A stretch of DNA of 63,080 bases from Paenibacillus foliorum (GCF_013141765.1 NZ_WHOD01000098.1:1-63080), one strand, 5' to 3'; positions 41,633 through 51,990 are shown, counted from the stretch's first letter. Notes: generated by a model not told the origin, from the letters alone. Translations and numbers: made by a program.

Positions 41633-41883
41633 GACGTTTCATTCGGTTCACATGATCAACAAAGAGAAAACAAGTTGGAAGGCAGGTGAACAGGTGGGAT
41701 GGAAGCGTTTTACAGAAAATGAACTTATTGTAATTTTTACTCTAGAGGCAGTGCGGATGCCCTTTTCCAACCCGAAGAGTATACATAGTACTTAACAACA
41801 CCCGCCTGTGTCTATAAATGTTCAAACTGAACGCTTTGAGATGTAATTTTATGTATTTCTACTACTTATCTGAGGTGAAAATA

Positions 41884-43209
41884 ATGAAAATGATAAATTT
41901 CCGCAAAATATTCGTTCCTGCACTTGCACTATCTTTAATGATGACGAGCCTAAGTGTAGTCTCCAATCCCCAAAAAAGTTATGCGGCTGAATCGACGACG
42001 ATTCCTTTACTCATTACAGAAATTGTACCGAATTCAAACGGTAATGCTCAATACAGCTTTATAGAGGTTTACAATGCATCCGATAAAGAAATCGATCTGG
42101 CCAATTACAGTATTTATTACTACTACGATACGGCAAACATTTGGAATGAGAAAAAAGCTAACGTTTGGCCAATCATTAAAGATTCATTCAGCAATAGCAG
42201 CATCATCAGGCCGCAAGAAGTTAAAGTGATCTGGGTCAAAAAAGAAAAGTCACATAACGCTCCACTGGATGAATTCAAAAAAAACTATGGAAAAGCAGCA
42301 GATGATTTAACGGAAGCACAGACGCTAGTTCTAAAAAACCCTAAAACGGATGGCTTGAATAAAACTAAACTGAGAGCCGTTGGAATCGTCGATTCAAAGG
42401 GCAATAGGGTTGTGGGAGCAATTTATAACGATGGAGAAAGTATCGATGTAGAAGATAATGAAAGTATCGTCTACTCTTACCCAAGCAGTATCGGGAATAC
42501 GATGAACAAGATGTCAACACACGAAAAAGCGACACCCGGCACACTGCTTCCCAGTCAGAGTTCAGTTAAAAAAGAAACGAAGCCTAATCCGGTCGTTATT
42601 CCGAAAGTACCCTCTAATTCCGGATCTGCAGTGGAGTCAACCATTACCTTCAGCGACATGAAAACACATTGGGCCAAGTCAGATGTTGAGCTGTTGGCGT
42701 CCAAAAAAATTGTCACGGGCGTCGATAATCACAACTTTGCACCTGATGGAACGATTACCCGGATTCAATTTCTGGCTATGCTTGTCAGAGGACTAGGGTG
42801 GGAAGAGGGGAGAACGGAGCAGGCATCTGAAGCGCCTCAACTATTTAAAGATGTGAAGTCTTCGGATTGGTTTGCTAAGACCGCGGTCACCGCTTCCAAG
42901 GAAGGTCTGATCAGCGTCTCCAGCGATGGTTTGCTTAAACCAAATGAAAATATTAACCGTGAAGAAATGGCCGTAATTATTTCCAAAGCATTAAAAAGTG
43001 TCAGCGGAGCAGCATCAACGGACACCGGCACGGCAGTAACCTTCAGTGACCAGAACGCTATTCGCGCTCAGTCGGCAGTAGCTGAAGTGGTACGTGCGGG
43101 AATTATGCAGGGAATGACAGAAACCGAGTTTGCTCCGGAAGCCAATACGACCAGGGCGCAGGCGGTAGTAGTGATTAAACGGCTGTTGCAGTACATGAAA
43201 GTGTTATAA
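41884..43209 (+). CDS. Lamin-tail-domain / SLH surface protein
   Basis: The protein has 441 residues with a signal peptide (ending KSYAAES). An LTD spans about 38-200 (LLITEIVPNSNGNAQYSFIE, VYNASDKEIDLANYSIYYYY, VKVIWVKKE, ATPGTLLP). Three SLH domains follow from about residue 255 (FSDMKTHWAKSDVELL; FKDVKSSDWFAKTA; FSDQNAIRAQSAVAEV). The first SLH has ITRIQ in place of the common ITRAE. ATG 41884 follows GAGGTGAAA. It is the first gene of the operon and probably a small wall-bound LTD presenter. Confidence 0.88.
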   Translation: MKMINFRKIFVPALALSLMMTSLSVVSNPQKSYAAESTTIPLLITEIVPNSNGNAQYSFIEVYNASDKEIDLANYSIYYYYDTANIWNEKKANVWPIIKDSFSNSSIIRPQEVKVIWVKKEKSHNAPLDEFKKNYGKAADDLTEAQTLVLKNPKTDGLNKTKLRAVGIVDSKGNRVVGAIYNDGESIDVEDNESIVYSYPSSIGNTMNKMSTHEKATPGTLLPSQSSVKKETKPNPVVIPKVPSNSGSAVESTITFSDMKTHWAKSDVELLASKKIVTGVDNHNFAPDGTITRIQFLAMLVRGLGWEEGRTEQASEAPQLFKDVKSSDWFAKTAVTASKEGLISVSSDGLLKPNENINREEMAVIISKALKSVSGAASTDTGTAVTFSDQNAIRAQSAVAEVVRAGIMQGMTETEFAPEANTTRAQAVVVIKRLLQYMKVL

Positions 43210-43240
43210 TTAACCAGAACTATACGGGAGGGTAATGCCG

Positions 43241-46200
43241 TTGAAATTCAGCAAACTGTTTAATCTAGTTATTGTTTTTGCTTTACTGCTTGCGAGCTTT
43301 CAGTTTACAACAGCACCAACAACAGCCCATGCCGCGCAGGCACCATCATTGATTATCACTGAGGTAGTACCGAACTCAGGAGACAGCGGAAGCAATTATT
43401 CCTATACTGAAATTTATAACGCCTCGGACGAGGAAATCGATCTGACAGGCTACTCGATTAAATACTTTTTCGGTACGATAGCTAACTTTAACAAATATCC
43501 CGGCTCAGATGTGTATTTTACGGATGCAACTAAAATTAATACATGGCCAATCGTCATGGATACCTCGAGCACCGACATCAAGATCAAGCCTAAACAAACA
43601 AAGGTCATCTGGGTAAAAAAGCAAAACGGTAAAGGCTGGAATACGCCGTTAAGCGAATTCCAAAAAAACTACGGTTTGGCCGAAGGTGAATTGACTGGAG
43701 CCCAAATGCTCGCCCTGAACAATACGGGGACAGACGGCTTTAGCGGAACCAGCTTCCGATCGGTCGGTGTCGCAGACCCTTCCGGCAAACTCATCAGCGT
43801 AGCGGTGTATAACAAAGGGGCATCAGCGACACTGGACGTCTCAAGCAAGGAAAGCGTCCAGTATACGTACCCGTCGGCTGGCGGTTTTATTTTGACTCAA
43901 ACGGCTACACATAAGACACCGACACCAGGACGTCTGCCGATAGATGAAGTTCTGAATCCATCAGTGAAGTGGGATCTCCATTCGGCAGACATCAGCTGGA
44001 CAGAACCTGACCATTTGACTTCCAGTGCGGAGTATAAGTTTGTCAATATTTACAACGCAAACGGTATAAAGGCAGCTGGCCCGATTGCGAAGGGAACGAC
44101 TACGGCTCGAGTGAACGGATTAAGCAGTGGTACGGATTATACCTTCAATATCAAAACGATGTCGGCCGATGAGGTGTACGAGAGCTTCGGCACGCAGACA
44201 CCTCCCGGGCGTACGATCCGATTGGATGGATTGCCTCCTGCTCAAGTACCGCAAATTTCGGCTGAGATTGTAGAAGATTCGATCAGGCTGAAATGGGTGG
44301 CTAGTTCCGAGGAGGATTTGGCCGGTTACCGTATCAAAGCGTATCATTATGACCGATCAACCAATCAAAACATCCCTCTTTCCGGTCAACCTTATGATTA
44401 TGAAGCAGCAGCATCAGAAACTTCACTTATAATCAAACATGATTTTATAGGAGGAGAACTATATAAGTTTGCCGTTATGGCATATGACTTAGAGGGGCTT
44501 ACCTCGGCGCCTTCGGAACTGGGTTCAATCGAATTTGAGAATAAACCGACAGGTCTTAAAGCAGTAGAAGGGAACGGAACTGTTCTTTTATCATGGAATC
44601 CGCTGCTTCTTCCACTCTTGGGATATAGGGTTTACGTAAATGATGTCCCTGTTAATAGCGATGCGGTTACAGTCAACGGTTCTGTATACGATTATCAGGT
44701 GGCGGGATTGACGAACGGAACGAAATATAAGTTTACGGTAACGGGCGTATTCGATTCCAAAGAAACACTCCCATCAGAGCCGGTGTATGCGACACCAGTC
44801 GTACTGGAAAGCATAGATGTCAGCCCTTTATCGTCCAAACTGTGGCTCGGCGGCCTATACAGCCTTTCGGTCACAGCTAACTACTCAGGAGCTTCTCATG
44901 TGGATGTGACGAACGCCGCCGCATTTTCAAGCTCGGATGATAAGGTAGTCAAGATTGATGAGATGGGGAGTATTACAGCGTTGACGGTCGGTAAAGCCGT
45001 AATTACCATCTTGTATGGTGGTAAAACGGCTGTTGTTCCTGTGGAGGTTGTCATTAAAACTTCTTCTTCGGTTCCTTCGCTGCTTGTCACGGAAGTAGTC
45101 CCGAACTCGGGAGACAGCGGAAGCAATTATTCCTATACTGAAATTTATAACGCTTCAGACGAGGAAATCGATCTGACAGGCTACTCGATTAAATACTTTT
45201 TCGGTACGATAGCTAACTTTAACAAATATCCGGGCTCCGATGTGTATTTTACAGATGCAAGCAAAATTAATACATGGCCGATCGTCATGGATACCTCGGG
45301 CACCGACGCCAAAATCAAGCCTAAACAAACAAAGGTCATCTGGGTAAAAAAGCAAAACGGTAAAGGCTGGAATGCACCGTTAAGCGAATTCAGAAACAAC
45401 TATGGTTTGGCCGAAGGTGAATTGAATGGAGTCCAAATGCTCGCCTTGAACAATGCCGGTACAGATGGTTTTAACGGCACCTCCTTCAGATCGGTTGGTA
45501 TCGCAGATCCTTCCGGTAAACTCATTAGTGTAGCGGTGTATAATAAAGGGGCTTCCGCGACACTGGACGTATTAAACAAGGAAAGCATCCAGTATACATA
45601 TCCGACAGACGGCGGCTTCATTATGACCCAAACAGGGACGCATATGAAACCAACGCCAGGCCGATTGCCGATTGCTGAAGTTGTGAATCCCAAAGCAAGA
45701 TGGGGGAAGACAACGGCACTTATCAGCTGGACGGAGGCAGGCCCCCTAACAGCAGCTGAGGAATATCAATATGTCAATATTTACGATCAGAACGGGAATC
45801 TCATGGAGGGGAAGATACCGAAGGGCAATACAGCGGTCAGATTTAACGGGTTAAGTGAAAATAAGGAGTATCAGTTCCTGATCAAGACCATGACAGCGGA
45901 TCAAGTATACGAGAGTATGGGTGTGGCGACTCCACCTGGACGTGAAATCGTGATTGACGGATCACCACCGTCCAAGCCGCAACAAGTATCCGTGCAAAAT
46001 GAGGGTGATGCCATCAGGTTATCTTGGGCATCTAATTCAGAGCCGGATATGGCCAATTACCGTGTAAAAGTATATCATTTCGATCGCAGCTCAAACCTGA
46101 ATAAACCGATTTCTAACCTTGAGTTCGATTATGAAGTGAATGCTTCACAAACTTCAATCATGGTCAATAAAAATTTGATCGTCGGTGAAATTTATAAATT

Positions 46201-48103
46201 TGCCGTAACAGCTGTTGATTTGGAAGAACTTTCTTCACAAGCTTCCGAATTGGCCACGATTTTGTATGATCCTAAGCCAAATAAACTTAAGGCAACAGTT
46301 GGCGATCAAAGTCAGACCGTTTCCCTTAGCTGGGATCCATTGTTAACACCTTTGCTTGGATATAGAGTGTATATGAACGATGTGCCAGTGACGGCTTCCA
46401 CTTACACGGTAAATAACTCGGTATACGCCTATAAAGTGACAGGATTAACGAATGGATCCACTTATAAATTCACTGTAACAGGTGTGACTTATAATAAAGA
46501 AACGACTCCATCCGATCCGGTGTATGCGAAACCTTATTTTCTCGAGGGGATTTCAGTTAACGGACTATCTTCAACAATAAGAACTAACAGCAGCTGGAAT
46601 GTTTCGGTTACTGCCAATTACTTAGGAATGGACAACGTGGATGTCACATCACAATCCAAGTTTTCGAGCTCCAATGCGAGTATTGCGACCATCGATGCCT
46701 TAGGGAAAGTAACGGCGTTAAACGTTGTTGGAGATACGACCATTACCGCAGCGTATGGGGGTAAAACAGCTTCCATGCAAGTTTCGGTAATCAGATCATC
46801 CAATCATTCAAGCGGTAGCAGTGGTGGAGGCGGAAGTGCATCAGGCGGAAGTACCGCCAATACGTCCCCTAACATAACTGCTGAGAAACCGGCTTCTGTA
46901 GAATATATTACACGTAAAGAAACTAGCTCTTCTGGTAACCCTATGGCCATCCTTGATGTGAATGGAAGTCAGTTAAAAGAGGCGTTTACATGGTTGGATG
47001 CACAAAATCATACGATAACGATTTCTTACAGCGGTAGTGAAGCTGCGGTAAAGATGACAGTTCCTGCCGCCATATGGATGGATGGGTTGACCCGTAAGCC
47101 CAATGCTGCAATGATACTGAAAACAAATCAGGTTACGTATGAGCTGCCGCTTCGCGCCCTTAATTACCAAGAATTGATGAAGAATCTTGGCGGAAGTATA
47201 AGCGATATGAGCATCAGCATTCAAATAGAAAAATTGACGGGCTCATCTGAAGAAAAGAGTCGTGAACTGGTCCAGTCTCATGGAGCAAAATGGCTCGGTA
47301 CAGCTTATCAATTTACAGTCTGGGTAGAATCCGGCATGGGCAAATTGGAAGTTAATCCATTTGACGGGGTATATGCAGTCCGCACGATTGAGATGGATGG
47401 AGAAGCAGATGCGGCTTCAGCGGCCGTGCTGGATTTGTCCAGCGGTCAAATGAAGTTTGTTCCATCCTATTTCGAGAAACGAGACGGTAAAACGATTGTC
47501 ACGATCAAAAGACAAGGTAACAGTGTTTATGGCATTATACAAGCGACTCGTACATTTGACGATGTACAGGGACATTGGGCTCAAGCCGATATAGAACAGA
47601 TGGCTTCCAAGCTGCTGTTTGATGGGATTTTTAAAGATACGTTCCATCCGGATCAAGCGATTACACGAGCAGAGTTCGCAGCCATCTTGGTCCGTTCGTT
47701 AGGTTTGGTGCCAAATCAAACGACGGGCTTGAAATTCAAGGATGTGAAGAACAGTGACTGGTTTTTCGATTCCGTCCAATTGGCCTCGCAGTCAGGACTA
47801 ATTGAAGGAGACGATAACCTTCAATTTTATCCTAACGATCAGATTACCCGCCAAGAAATGGCTGTTATGATGTCAAGAGCTCTGCATATGAGTGAAGCTT
47901 CACTGGCTCAGGTCACATCGAACTCGTTCAGAGATAACATCAACATCAGCGATTGGGCACTAAAATCGGTGGATGAAATGGTTAGTACAGGTATTATACA
48001 AGGAATGGATGACAACCGGTTCGCCCCAGTTGCCAATGCGACCCGTGCGCAAACAATTACCATGACGAAGCGATTGCTGCAATATTTACAATTTATTAAT
48101 TAA
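43241..48103 (+). CDS. Giant LTD-FN3-Big2 (x2) / pre-SLH / SLH surface protein
   Basis: The protein has about 1620 residues. TTG 43241 lies 8 bases after GGGAGGG; ATG 43235 is too close to that site. A signal peptide (ending AHAAQA) is followed by LTD (LIITEVVPNSGDSG), two FN3-like domains, a Big2-like Ig domain, then the same set again 577 residues later, a Ser/Gly linker, the pre-SLH domain shared with the protein at 1-1593, and three SLH domains (QAITRAEFAAILVRSL; FKDVKNSDWFFDSV; NINISDWALKSVDEM). It starts 31 bases after the previous stop. This looks like a long wall-anchored scaffold with two exposed LTDs. Confidence 0.9.
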   Translation: MKFSKLFNLVIVFALLLASFQFTTAPTTAHAAQAPSLIITEVVPNSGDSGSNYSYTEIYNASDEEIDLTGYSIKYFFGTIANFNKYPGSDVYFTDATKINTWPIVMDTSSTDIKIKPKQTKVIWVKKQNGKGWNTPLSEFQKNYGLAEGELTGAQMLALNNTGTDGFSGTSFRSVGVADPSGKLISVAVYNKGASATLDVSSKESVQYTYPSAGGFILTQTATHKTPTPGRLPIDEVLNPSVKWDLHSADISWTEPDHLTSSAEYKFVNIYNANGIKAAGPIAKGTTTARVNGLSSGTDYTFNIKTMSADEVYESFGTQTPPGRTIRLDGLPPAQVPQISAEIVEDSIRLKWVASSEEDLAGYRIKAYHYDRSTNQNIPLSGQPYDYEAAASETSLIIKHDFIGGELYKFAVMAYDLEGLTSAPSELGSIEFENKPTGLKAVEGNGTVLLSWNPLLLPLLGYRVYVNDVPVNSDAVTVNGSVYDYQVAGLTNGTKYKFTVTGVFDSKETLPSEPVYATPVVLESIDVSPLSSKLWLGGLYSLSVTANYSGASHVDVTNAAAFSSSDDKVVKIDEMGSITALTVGKAVITILYGGKTAVVPVEVVIKTSSSVPSLLVTEVVPNSGDSGSNYSYTEIYNASDEEIDLTGYSIKYFFGTIANFNKYPGSDVYFTDASKINTWPIVMDTSGTDAKIKPKQTKVIWVKKQNGKGWNAPLSEFRNNYGLAEGELNGVQMLALNNAGTDGFNGTSFRSVGIADPSGKLISVAVYNKGASATLDVLNKESIQYTYPTDGGFIMTQTGTHMKPTPGRLPIAEVVNPKARWGKTTALISWTEAGPLTAAEEYQYVNIYDQNGNLMEGKIPKGNTAVRFNGLSENKEYQFLIKTMTADQVYESMGVATPPGREIVIDGSPPSKPQQVSVQNEGDAIRLSWASNSEPDMANYRVKVYHFDRSSNLNKPISNLEFDYEVNASQTSIMVNKNLIVGEIYKFAVTAVDLEELSSQASELATILYDPKPNKLKATVGDQSQTVSLSWDPLLTPLLGYRVYMNDVPVTASTYTVNNSVYAYKVTGLTNGSTYKFTVTGVTYNKETTPSDPVYAKPYFLEGISVNGLSSTIRTNSSWNVSVTANYLGMDNVDVTSQSKFSSSNASIATIDALGKVTALNVVGDTTITAAYGGKTASMQVSVIRSSNHSSGSSGGGGSASGGSTANTSPNITAEKPASVEYITRKETSSSGNPMAILDVNGSQLKEAFTWLDAQNHTITISYSGSEAAVKMTVPAAIWMDGLTRKPNAAMILKTNQVTYELPLRALNYQELMKNLGGSISDMSISIQIEKLTGSSEEKSRELVQSHGAKWLGTAYQFTVWVESGMGKLEVNPFDGVYAVRTIEMDGEADAASAAVLDLSSGQMKFVPSYFEKRDGKTIVTIKRQGNSVYGIIQATRTFDDVQGHWAQADIEQMASKLLFDGIFKDTFHPDQAITRAEFAAILVRSLGLVPNQTTGLKFKDVKNSDWFFDSVQLASQSGLIEGDDNLQFYPNDQITRQEMAVMMSRALHMSEASLAQVTSNSFRDNINISDWALKSVDEMVSTGIIQGMDDNRFAPVANATRAQTITMTKRLLQYLQFIN
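43360..46760 (+). repeat. In-gene tandem duplication, period 1731 bases
   Basis: The LTD-FN3-FN3-Big2 block starting about 43360 recurs in frame at about 45091. The words at 43381 and 45112, and at 43931 and 45662, give the same 1731-base (577-codon) offset. LTD halves are nearly identical in DNA while the FN3/Big2 parts have diverged, which suggests gene conversion or selection on the LTD. Confidence 0.88.
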
Positions 48104-48115
48104 ATATGGGAGAAA

Positions 48116-49696
48116 GTGTGGGACCCAAACATGATAAGACGACATCCCCGCCTCTTACAAATCATCCTTAGTATTCTAACTATCGCGTGCGTCCTGCAGC
48201 CTATGCAGCAGGCGTCCATGGAAGATAGCGATGGACAAAATGATGATAGCGGGAAGGAAAACCATATGAGATTGATGACGTACAATTTGCGGTTTTTGAA
48301 TGACAAGGATGAGCAAACCTGGAAAAGTCGTCTGCCTTTGATAGTTGAGATGATACAACAGTTAAGACCGGACGTTTTCGGTACGCAGGAAGGTGTGCTC
48401 AAGCAGCATAATGATCTGTCTGCGGCACTTCCTGAATACGATAAAATCGGCGGTCGTAGTAAGAAAGATAATTTTGATGAAGTTACAACTATATATTACA
48501 ACAAAACTCGGGTTTCCCCACTGGAAAACGGACAATTCTGGTTGTCGGATACACCCAATGTGGAGGGTTCAAGAACATGGGGGAATCGGGTTCGAAGATT
48601 GGCTACATGGGTCAAATTTCAGGACATGAAAACGAAGCAGCCATTTTATTTCCTCAATACGCATTTAGATCATGAGTCGGAAGAGGCAAGACACAAAGGG
48701 GCTCAACTGATAGCTTATAAGGTGCAACAGTTCGAGCAGGGAGTGCCTGTATTTGTAACAGCGGATTTCAATGATGATGTCGGTAGTGAAACCTATAAAT
48801 TATTCAAAAATGCGGGTTTTCTGGATTCCATGATTACATCCAAAACTCGAATAGGAGAAAACCTCGGTACGTTCAACGGGTTCAATAAAGCAACCGGCAG
48901 TGGTATGGCGAAGCGAATTGACTGGATTTTGTATCAAGGTGATGTATCGGTAGAACATCTGGAGATCAACGATTTTGCTAAAAACGGGAAATATCCAAGT
49001 GATCATTTTCCTGTAATTGCGGATGTGAAGCAGAGGAAGGAAATCTCGGTTAGACAGGATTCAAACAGCTCAGATGACCGTGCAGATCAGGTACCACCGC
49101 TGTTGATTACCGAGATCGTACCCAAATCATCCAGTGGGCAGCAGTACGGATATATCGAGATGTATAACGCATCGGAGCAAGATATTGACTTATCAGATTA
49201 TAAAATTCACTATTATAGCGACCCGAGTAAAGCGGGAACAAGTGATGAAGGTACAGTGAATAAGTGGGATATCACAAAGGATGTATTCAGCGAGACCAGT
49301 GTGATCAAGGCGAAAGAAGTGAAGGTCGTTTGGTTGAAAAAAGAGATCAGACACGATGCGCCCCTAGACGAATTTATAAGCAACTATAGTTTGGAGCAAA
49401 GTTCGCTGACCGGAGACCAGATGCTTGTGCTAAAAACCCCGGGTACAGAGGGAATGAATGGTAACCTGCGCAGAGCTGTTGCTGTTGTCGGTCCACAGGG
49501 GGATATCATCAGTTTGGCCGAGTATAACGATAAAGGATTGAATGTTACCCAAAATGATAGTATTATCTATACGTTTCCGAAGAATGGGAGCAACAAGATG
49601 GTAACGTTGGACGTATTTCAAACACCAACGCCTGGTACCCTGCAGCAAGGTCAAGTTCCTAGTGTAACTGATGGGAGCAACAAAGACACCGAATGA
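48116..49696 (+). CDS. Secreted endonuclease/exonuclease/phosphatase (EEP) protein with C-terminal LTD
   Basis: The protein has 526 residues. After a signal-peptide-like start (LLQIILSILTIACVLQ), an EEP domain of about 260 residues shows all motifs: MTYNLRF, FGTQEGV, FLNTHLDHESEEARHKGA, FVTADFNDD, RIDWILY and SDHFPVIADV. The C-terminal 180 residues are an LTD (LLITEIVPKSSSGQQYGYIE, EVKVVWLKKE, TPTPGTL) related to those of the two preceding proteins. EEP enzymes cleave nucleic acid, phosphoinositide or other phosphodiesters. GTG 48116 (GGGAG just upstream) or ATG 48131 may be the start. It begins 12 bases after the giant gene's stop. Confidence 0.88.
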   Translation: MWDPNMIRRHPRLLQIILSILTIACVLQPMQQASMEDSDGQNDDSGKENHMRLMTYNLRFLNDKDEQTWKSRLPLIVEMIQQLRPDVFGTQEGVLKQHNDLSAALPEYDKIGGRSKKDNFDEVTTIYYNKTRVSPLENGQFWLSDTPNVEGSRTWGNRVRRLATWVKFQDMKTKQPFYFLNTHLDHESEEARHKGAQLIAYKVQQFEQGVPVFVTADFNDDVGSETYKLFKNAGFLDSMITSKTRIGENLGTFNGFNKATGSGMAKRIDWILYQGDVSVEHLEINDFAKNGKYPSDHFPVIADVKQRKEISVRQDSNSSDDRADQVPPLLITEIVPKSSSGQQYGYIEMYNASEQDIDLSDYKIHYYSDPSKAGTSDEGTVNKWDITKDVFSETSVIKAKEVKVVWLKKEIRHDAPLDEFISNYSLEQSSLTGDQMLVLKTPGTEGMNGNLRRAVAVVGPQGDIISLAEYNDKGLNVTQNDSIIYTFPKNGSNKMVTLDVFQTPTPGTLQQGQVPSVTDGSNKDTE

Positions 49697-49752
49697 ATTT
49701 CTTTTTAGTAATGTTAGATCATCAAATGCAACTTTGCAAAGGAGTAGACGCA

Positions 49753-51093
49753 ATGAATTTCAGAAAAGGTGAAAATAAGCGGGGTAAAGCAGGGCAAATC
49801 ATGCTTCGTACCGTATTGGGTATCTCGGTTTTGTGCATGGTCGCCGGTTGTAATAAAACAACAGATCCAGCAGCAGTAGCAGATAACACTGCAAGAGAAG
49901 AACAGCATAATCCGGTAACGATCAGCGTTGGTATCAAATCGACTGGATATTTAAGTGATGAAGAATTTGACCGCTATTTTGTGCAACCGGTGAAAAAGAA
50001 GCATCCATGGATTACACTGTCTCGGGTAACTTATACGAACAATTCGTTGGCAGGTTTGGTGACGGCTGAGCAAACGCCGGATATTATCATATCGAACAAT
50101 GTGAACGGGATGCCTCAGTTAGAGGATCTGAAATTGTTGGAATCCATTGAAGGTTTAATTAAAAAGCATAAGTTGGATGTCTCCACAATTGAGCCGGAAG
50201 CTTTAGAGGCGATTAAATCAGCATCGCAGAAAGCAGAGCTTGTGGCTCTCCCATACTCTAGAAACTTTGGGGCGCTGTACTATAATAAAGATATTTTCGA
50301 CCGCTTTGGCGTTCCTTATCCGAAGGATGGTATGACTTGGGCTGAAGTAGCAGAACTTGCTAAGCTCGTGACCCGTAACGAGAACGGTGTCACGTACCGG
50401 GGCCTTGAACCTAACGTGCCTGAAAGACTGGCCTCGCAATTGTCTCTTCCTTTAGTAGATACAAAGACGGAAAAAACGGTAATTAACTCTGACCAATGGA
50501 AAAAAGTATTAAGTCAGGTGGTGGATATTTACCGTATTCCTGGCAATAGCCAAATTACAACGAAAAGCAAAGGCGACGATTTGTTCACCAAAGGGACGCT
50601 AGCTATGATTGCTGAAATTAATATTATTTTTGATGCGGGACTGGATAAATTAAAGGATCTGAACTGGGACATCGTGTCGTTTCCGACTTGGCCTGAGGCG
50701 CCTGGCGTAGGCATAGGACCGGATGAGCATTTGATGGTATTGACAACAACAAGCAAAAACAAAGATGATGCTTTTCGTGTGATGGCAGCCGTGCTTTCAA
50801 ATGAAGTGCAGTTGGATCTTTCCAAAAACGGCAGATTCAGCGTACTGAAAGATGAAGGAGTCAAGAAAGCATTCGGTTCGAATATGGACTTTATGAAAAC
50901 GAGAAACATTCAGGCGGTTTACAAAACGAGCCTGGCGAAGCCTTACCAGCCTACGCTTTATGATACTGCAGTAATTAATGTTATCTCCAAGGAAATGACG
51001 AATATGGTCACTTCAGGCAAGGATATTAACTCCGCGCTTAGAGATGCGGAAGAAATGATTGATAAAAATATACAATCAGCGAAAAGCAAATGA
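49753..51093 (+). CDS. Orphan ABC-type substrate-binding lipoprotein
   Basis: The 446-residue protein has lipobox VAGC and a type-1 solute-binding fold (PDIIISNNVNGMPQLEDL, LPYSRNFGALYYNKDIFDRF, GMTWAEVAELAKLVT). CAAAGGAG precedes ATG 49753. No permease or ATPase is adjacent, so it either lends substrate to a transporter encoded elsewhere or acts as a sensor. Its place between the EEP-LTD and the 2H phosphoesterase suggests it binds a product of extracellular phosphodiester cleavage; this is inference. Confidence 0.85.
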   Translation: MNFRKGENKRGKAGQIMLRTVLGISVLCMVAGCNKTTDPAAVADNTAREEQHNPVTISVGIKSTGYLSDEEFDRYFVQPVKKKHPWITLSRVTYTNNSLAGLVTAEQTPDIIISNNVNGMPQLEDLKLLESIEGLIKKHKLDVSTIEPEALEAIKSASQKAELVALPYSRNFGALYYNKDIFDRFGVPYPKDGMTWAEVAELAKLVTRNENGVTYRGLEPNVPERLASQLSLPLVDTKTEKTVINSDQWKKVLSQVVDIYRIPGNSQITTKSKGDDLFTKGTLAMIAEINIIFDAGLDKLKDLNWDIVSFPTWPEAPGVGIGPDEHLMVLTTTSKNKDDAFRVMAAVLSNEVQLDLSKNGRFSVLKDEGVKKAFGSNMDFMKTRNIQAVYKTSLAKPYQPTLYDTAVINVISKEMTNMVTSGKDINSALRDAEEMIDKNIQSAKSK

Positions 51094-51172
51094 TATGGAA
51101 CGTGTAGTGGCATCCTCAAATGCTTTGTCTGATGTAATGTATTTATTTAATAGGATAGGAAGAGGATGAAAC

Positions 51173-51952
51173 ATGCTAAGTATTACAAACCAAAAGATAG
51201 CCGGCATGAAACCGGTCTGGGCTCCATTCCGGGGAGTTTCCCTTTTGTTTGACAATCCGGGAAACAGTATTCAACCATTGGGCTCTTACGATCTATTAGA
51301 GGTTATTTGCTGCAGGCCATCAGATCCGGAACTTGCTTTTTATCACAATCTCAATAAAGCAGGATTGGATCAGTTCATTAAAACGTACTTTTTTTGTCCG
51401 CTGCCTTTTCATTCCTACCATGTAACGGTTTGGGATGGATTGAATAATGGCAATTTGAATAAAATAGCGCGACCGGACCGTTTCGATGCAGAGGATATGT
51501 TAGCGAATCTGCATGAAACATTTTCAGCTTCTGAGCGCAATCGTTTTCTGTGCACTGAGCAAGGAGTTTCACTTGATCTTCCGATGGAAGGTCCCATCAC
51601 ATTTGCTTTCAAAGAAGTGGAAAAACGTGGGAATAGCGCGGTAGTCGTCAATCTAAAGCCTGCCGATCCCATATCAGAACAACGCCTGAAACAGGTTGAA
51701 CAACAGAGAACCATGTTGATTGAAGAGTACAAACGACGTTATGGTTTATATACGACTTCTACCGCTTTCCGTCCTCATGTATCCATCGGATATTTTGCCA
51801 ACAAGGAATATGCGGAGCTAAGTGATGCGGCTATAGCCAGACTAAATGAAACACTGGCCAAATCGACTCAAGGCTTAACGGTCACGTTTGCCAGTATGAG
51901 CTTGTATGGTATGAGTGATATGGAAACCTTTTTTCGGCCAGTGAAGCGTTAA
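51173..51952 (+). CDS. 2H phosphoesterase superfamily protein (LigT/DUF1868-like)
   Basis: The protein is 259 residues, cytoplasmic, with no signal peptide. The two catalytic HxT/S motifs are visible as FHSYHVTVWDG and FRPHVSIGYF, about 175 residues apart. The 2H superfamily opens 2',3'-cyclic or 1'',2''-cyclic phosphates or joins 2',5' ends. AGGAAGAGGA precedes the ATG and the gene is last in the LTD operon before a strong terminator. It may process the imported product of the secreted EEP enzyme. Confidence 0.8.
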   Translation: MLSITNQKIAGMKPVWAPFRGVSLLFDNPGNSIQPLGSYDLLEVICCRPSDPELAFYHNLNKAGLDQFIKTYFFCPLPFHSYHVTVWDGLNNGNLNKIARPDRFDAEDMLANLHETFSASERNRFLCTEQGVSLDLPMEGPITFAFKEVEKRGNSAVVVNLKPADPISEQRLKQVEQQRTMLIEEYKRRYGLYTTSTAFRPHVSIGYFANKEYAELSDAAIARLNETLAKSTQGLTVTFASMSLYGMSDMETFFRPVKR

Positions 51953-51990
51953 TTGGGTTCTATTTATTTCAGGTACGCATAACAAATAAG

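Noticed and set aside
41699..41713. TGGAAGCGTTTTAC as a second cre site before the LTD operon
   Set aside because: The required terminal CA of the cre consensus is missing.
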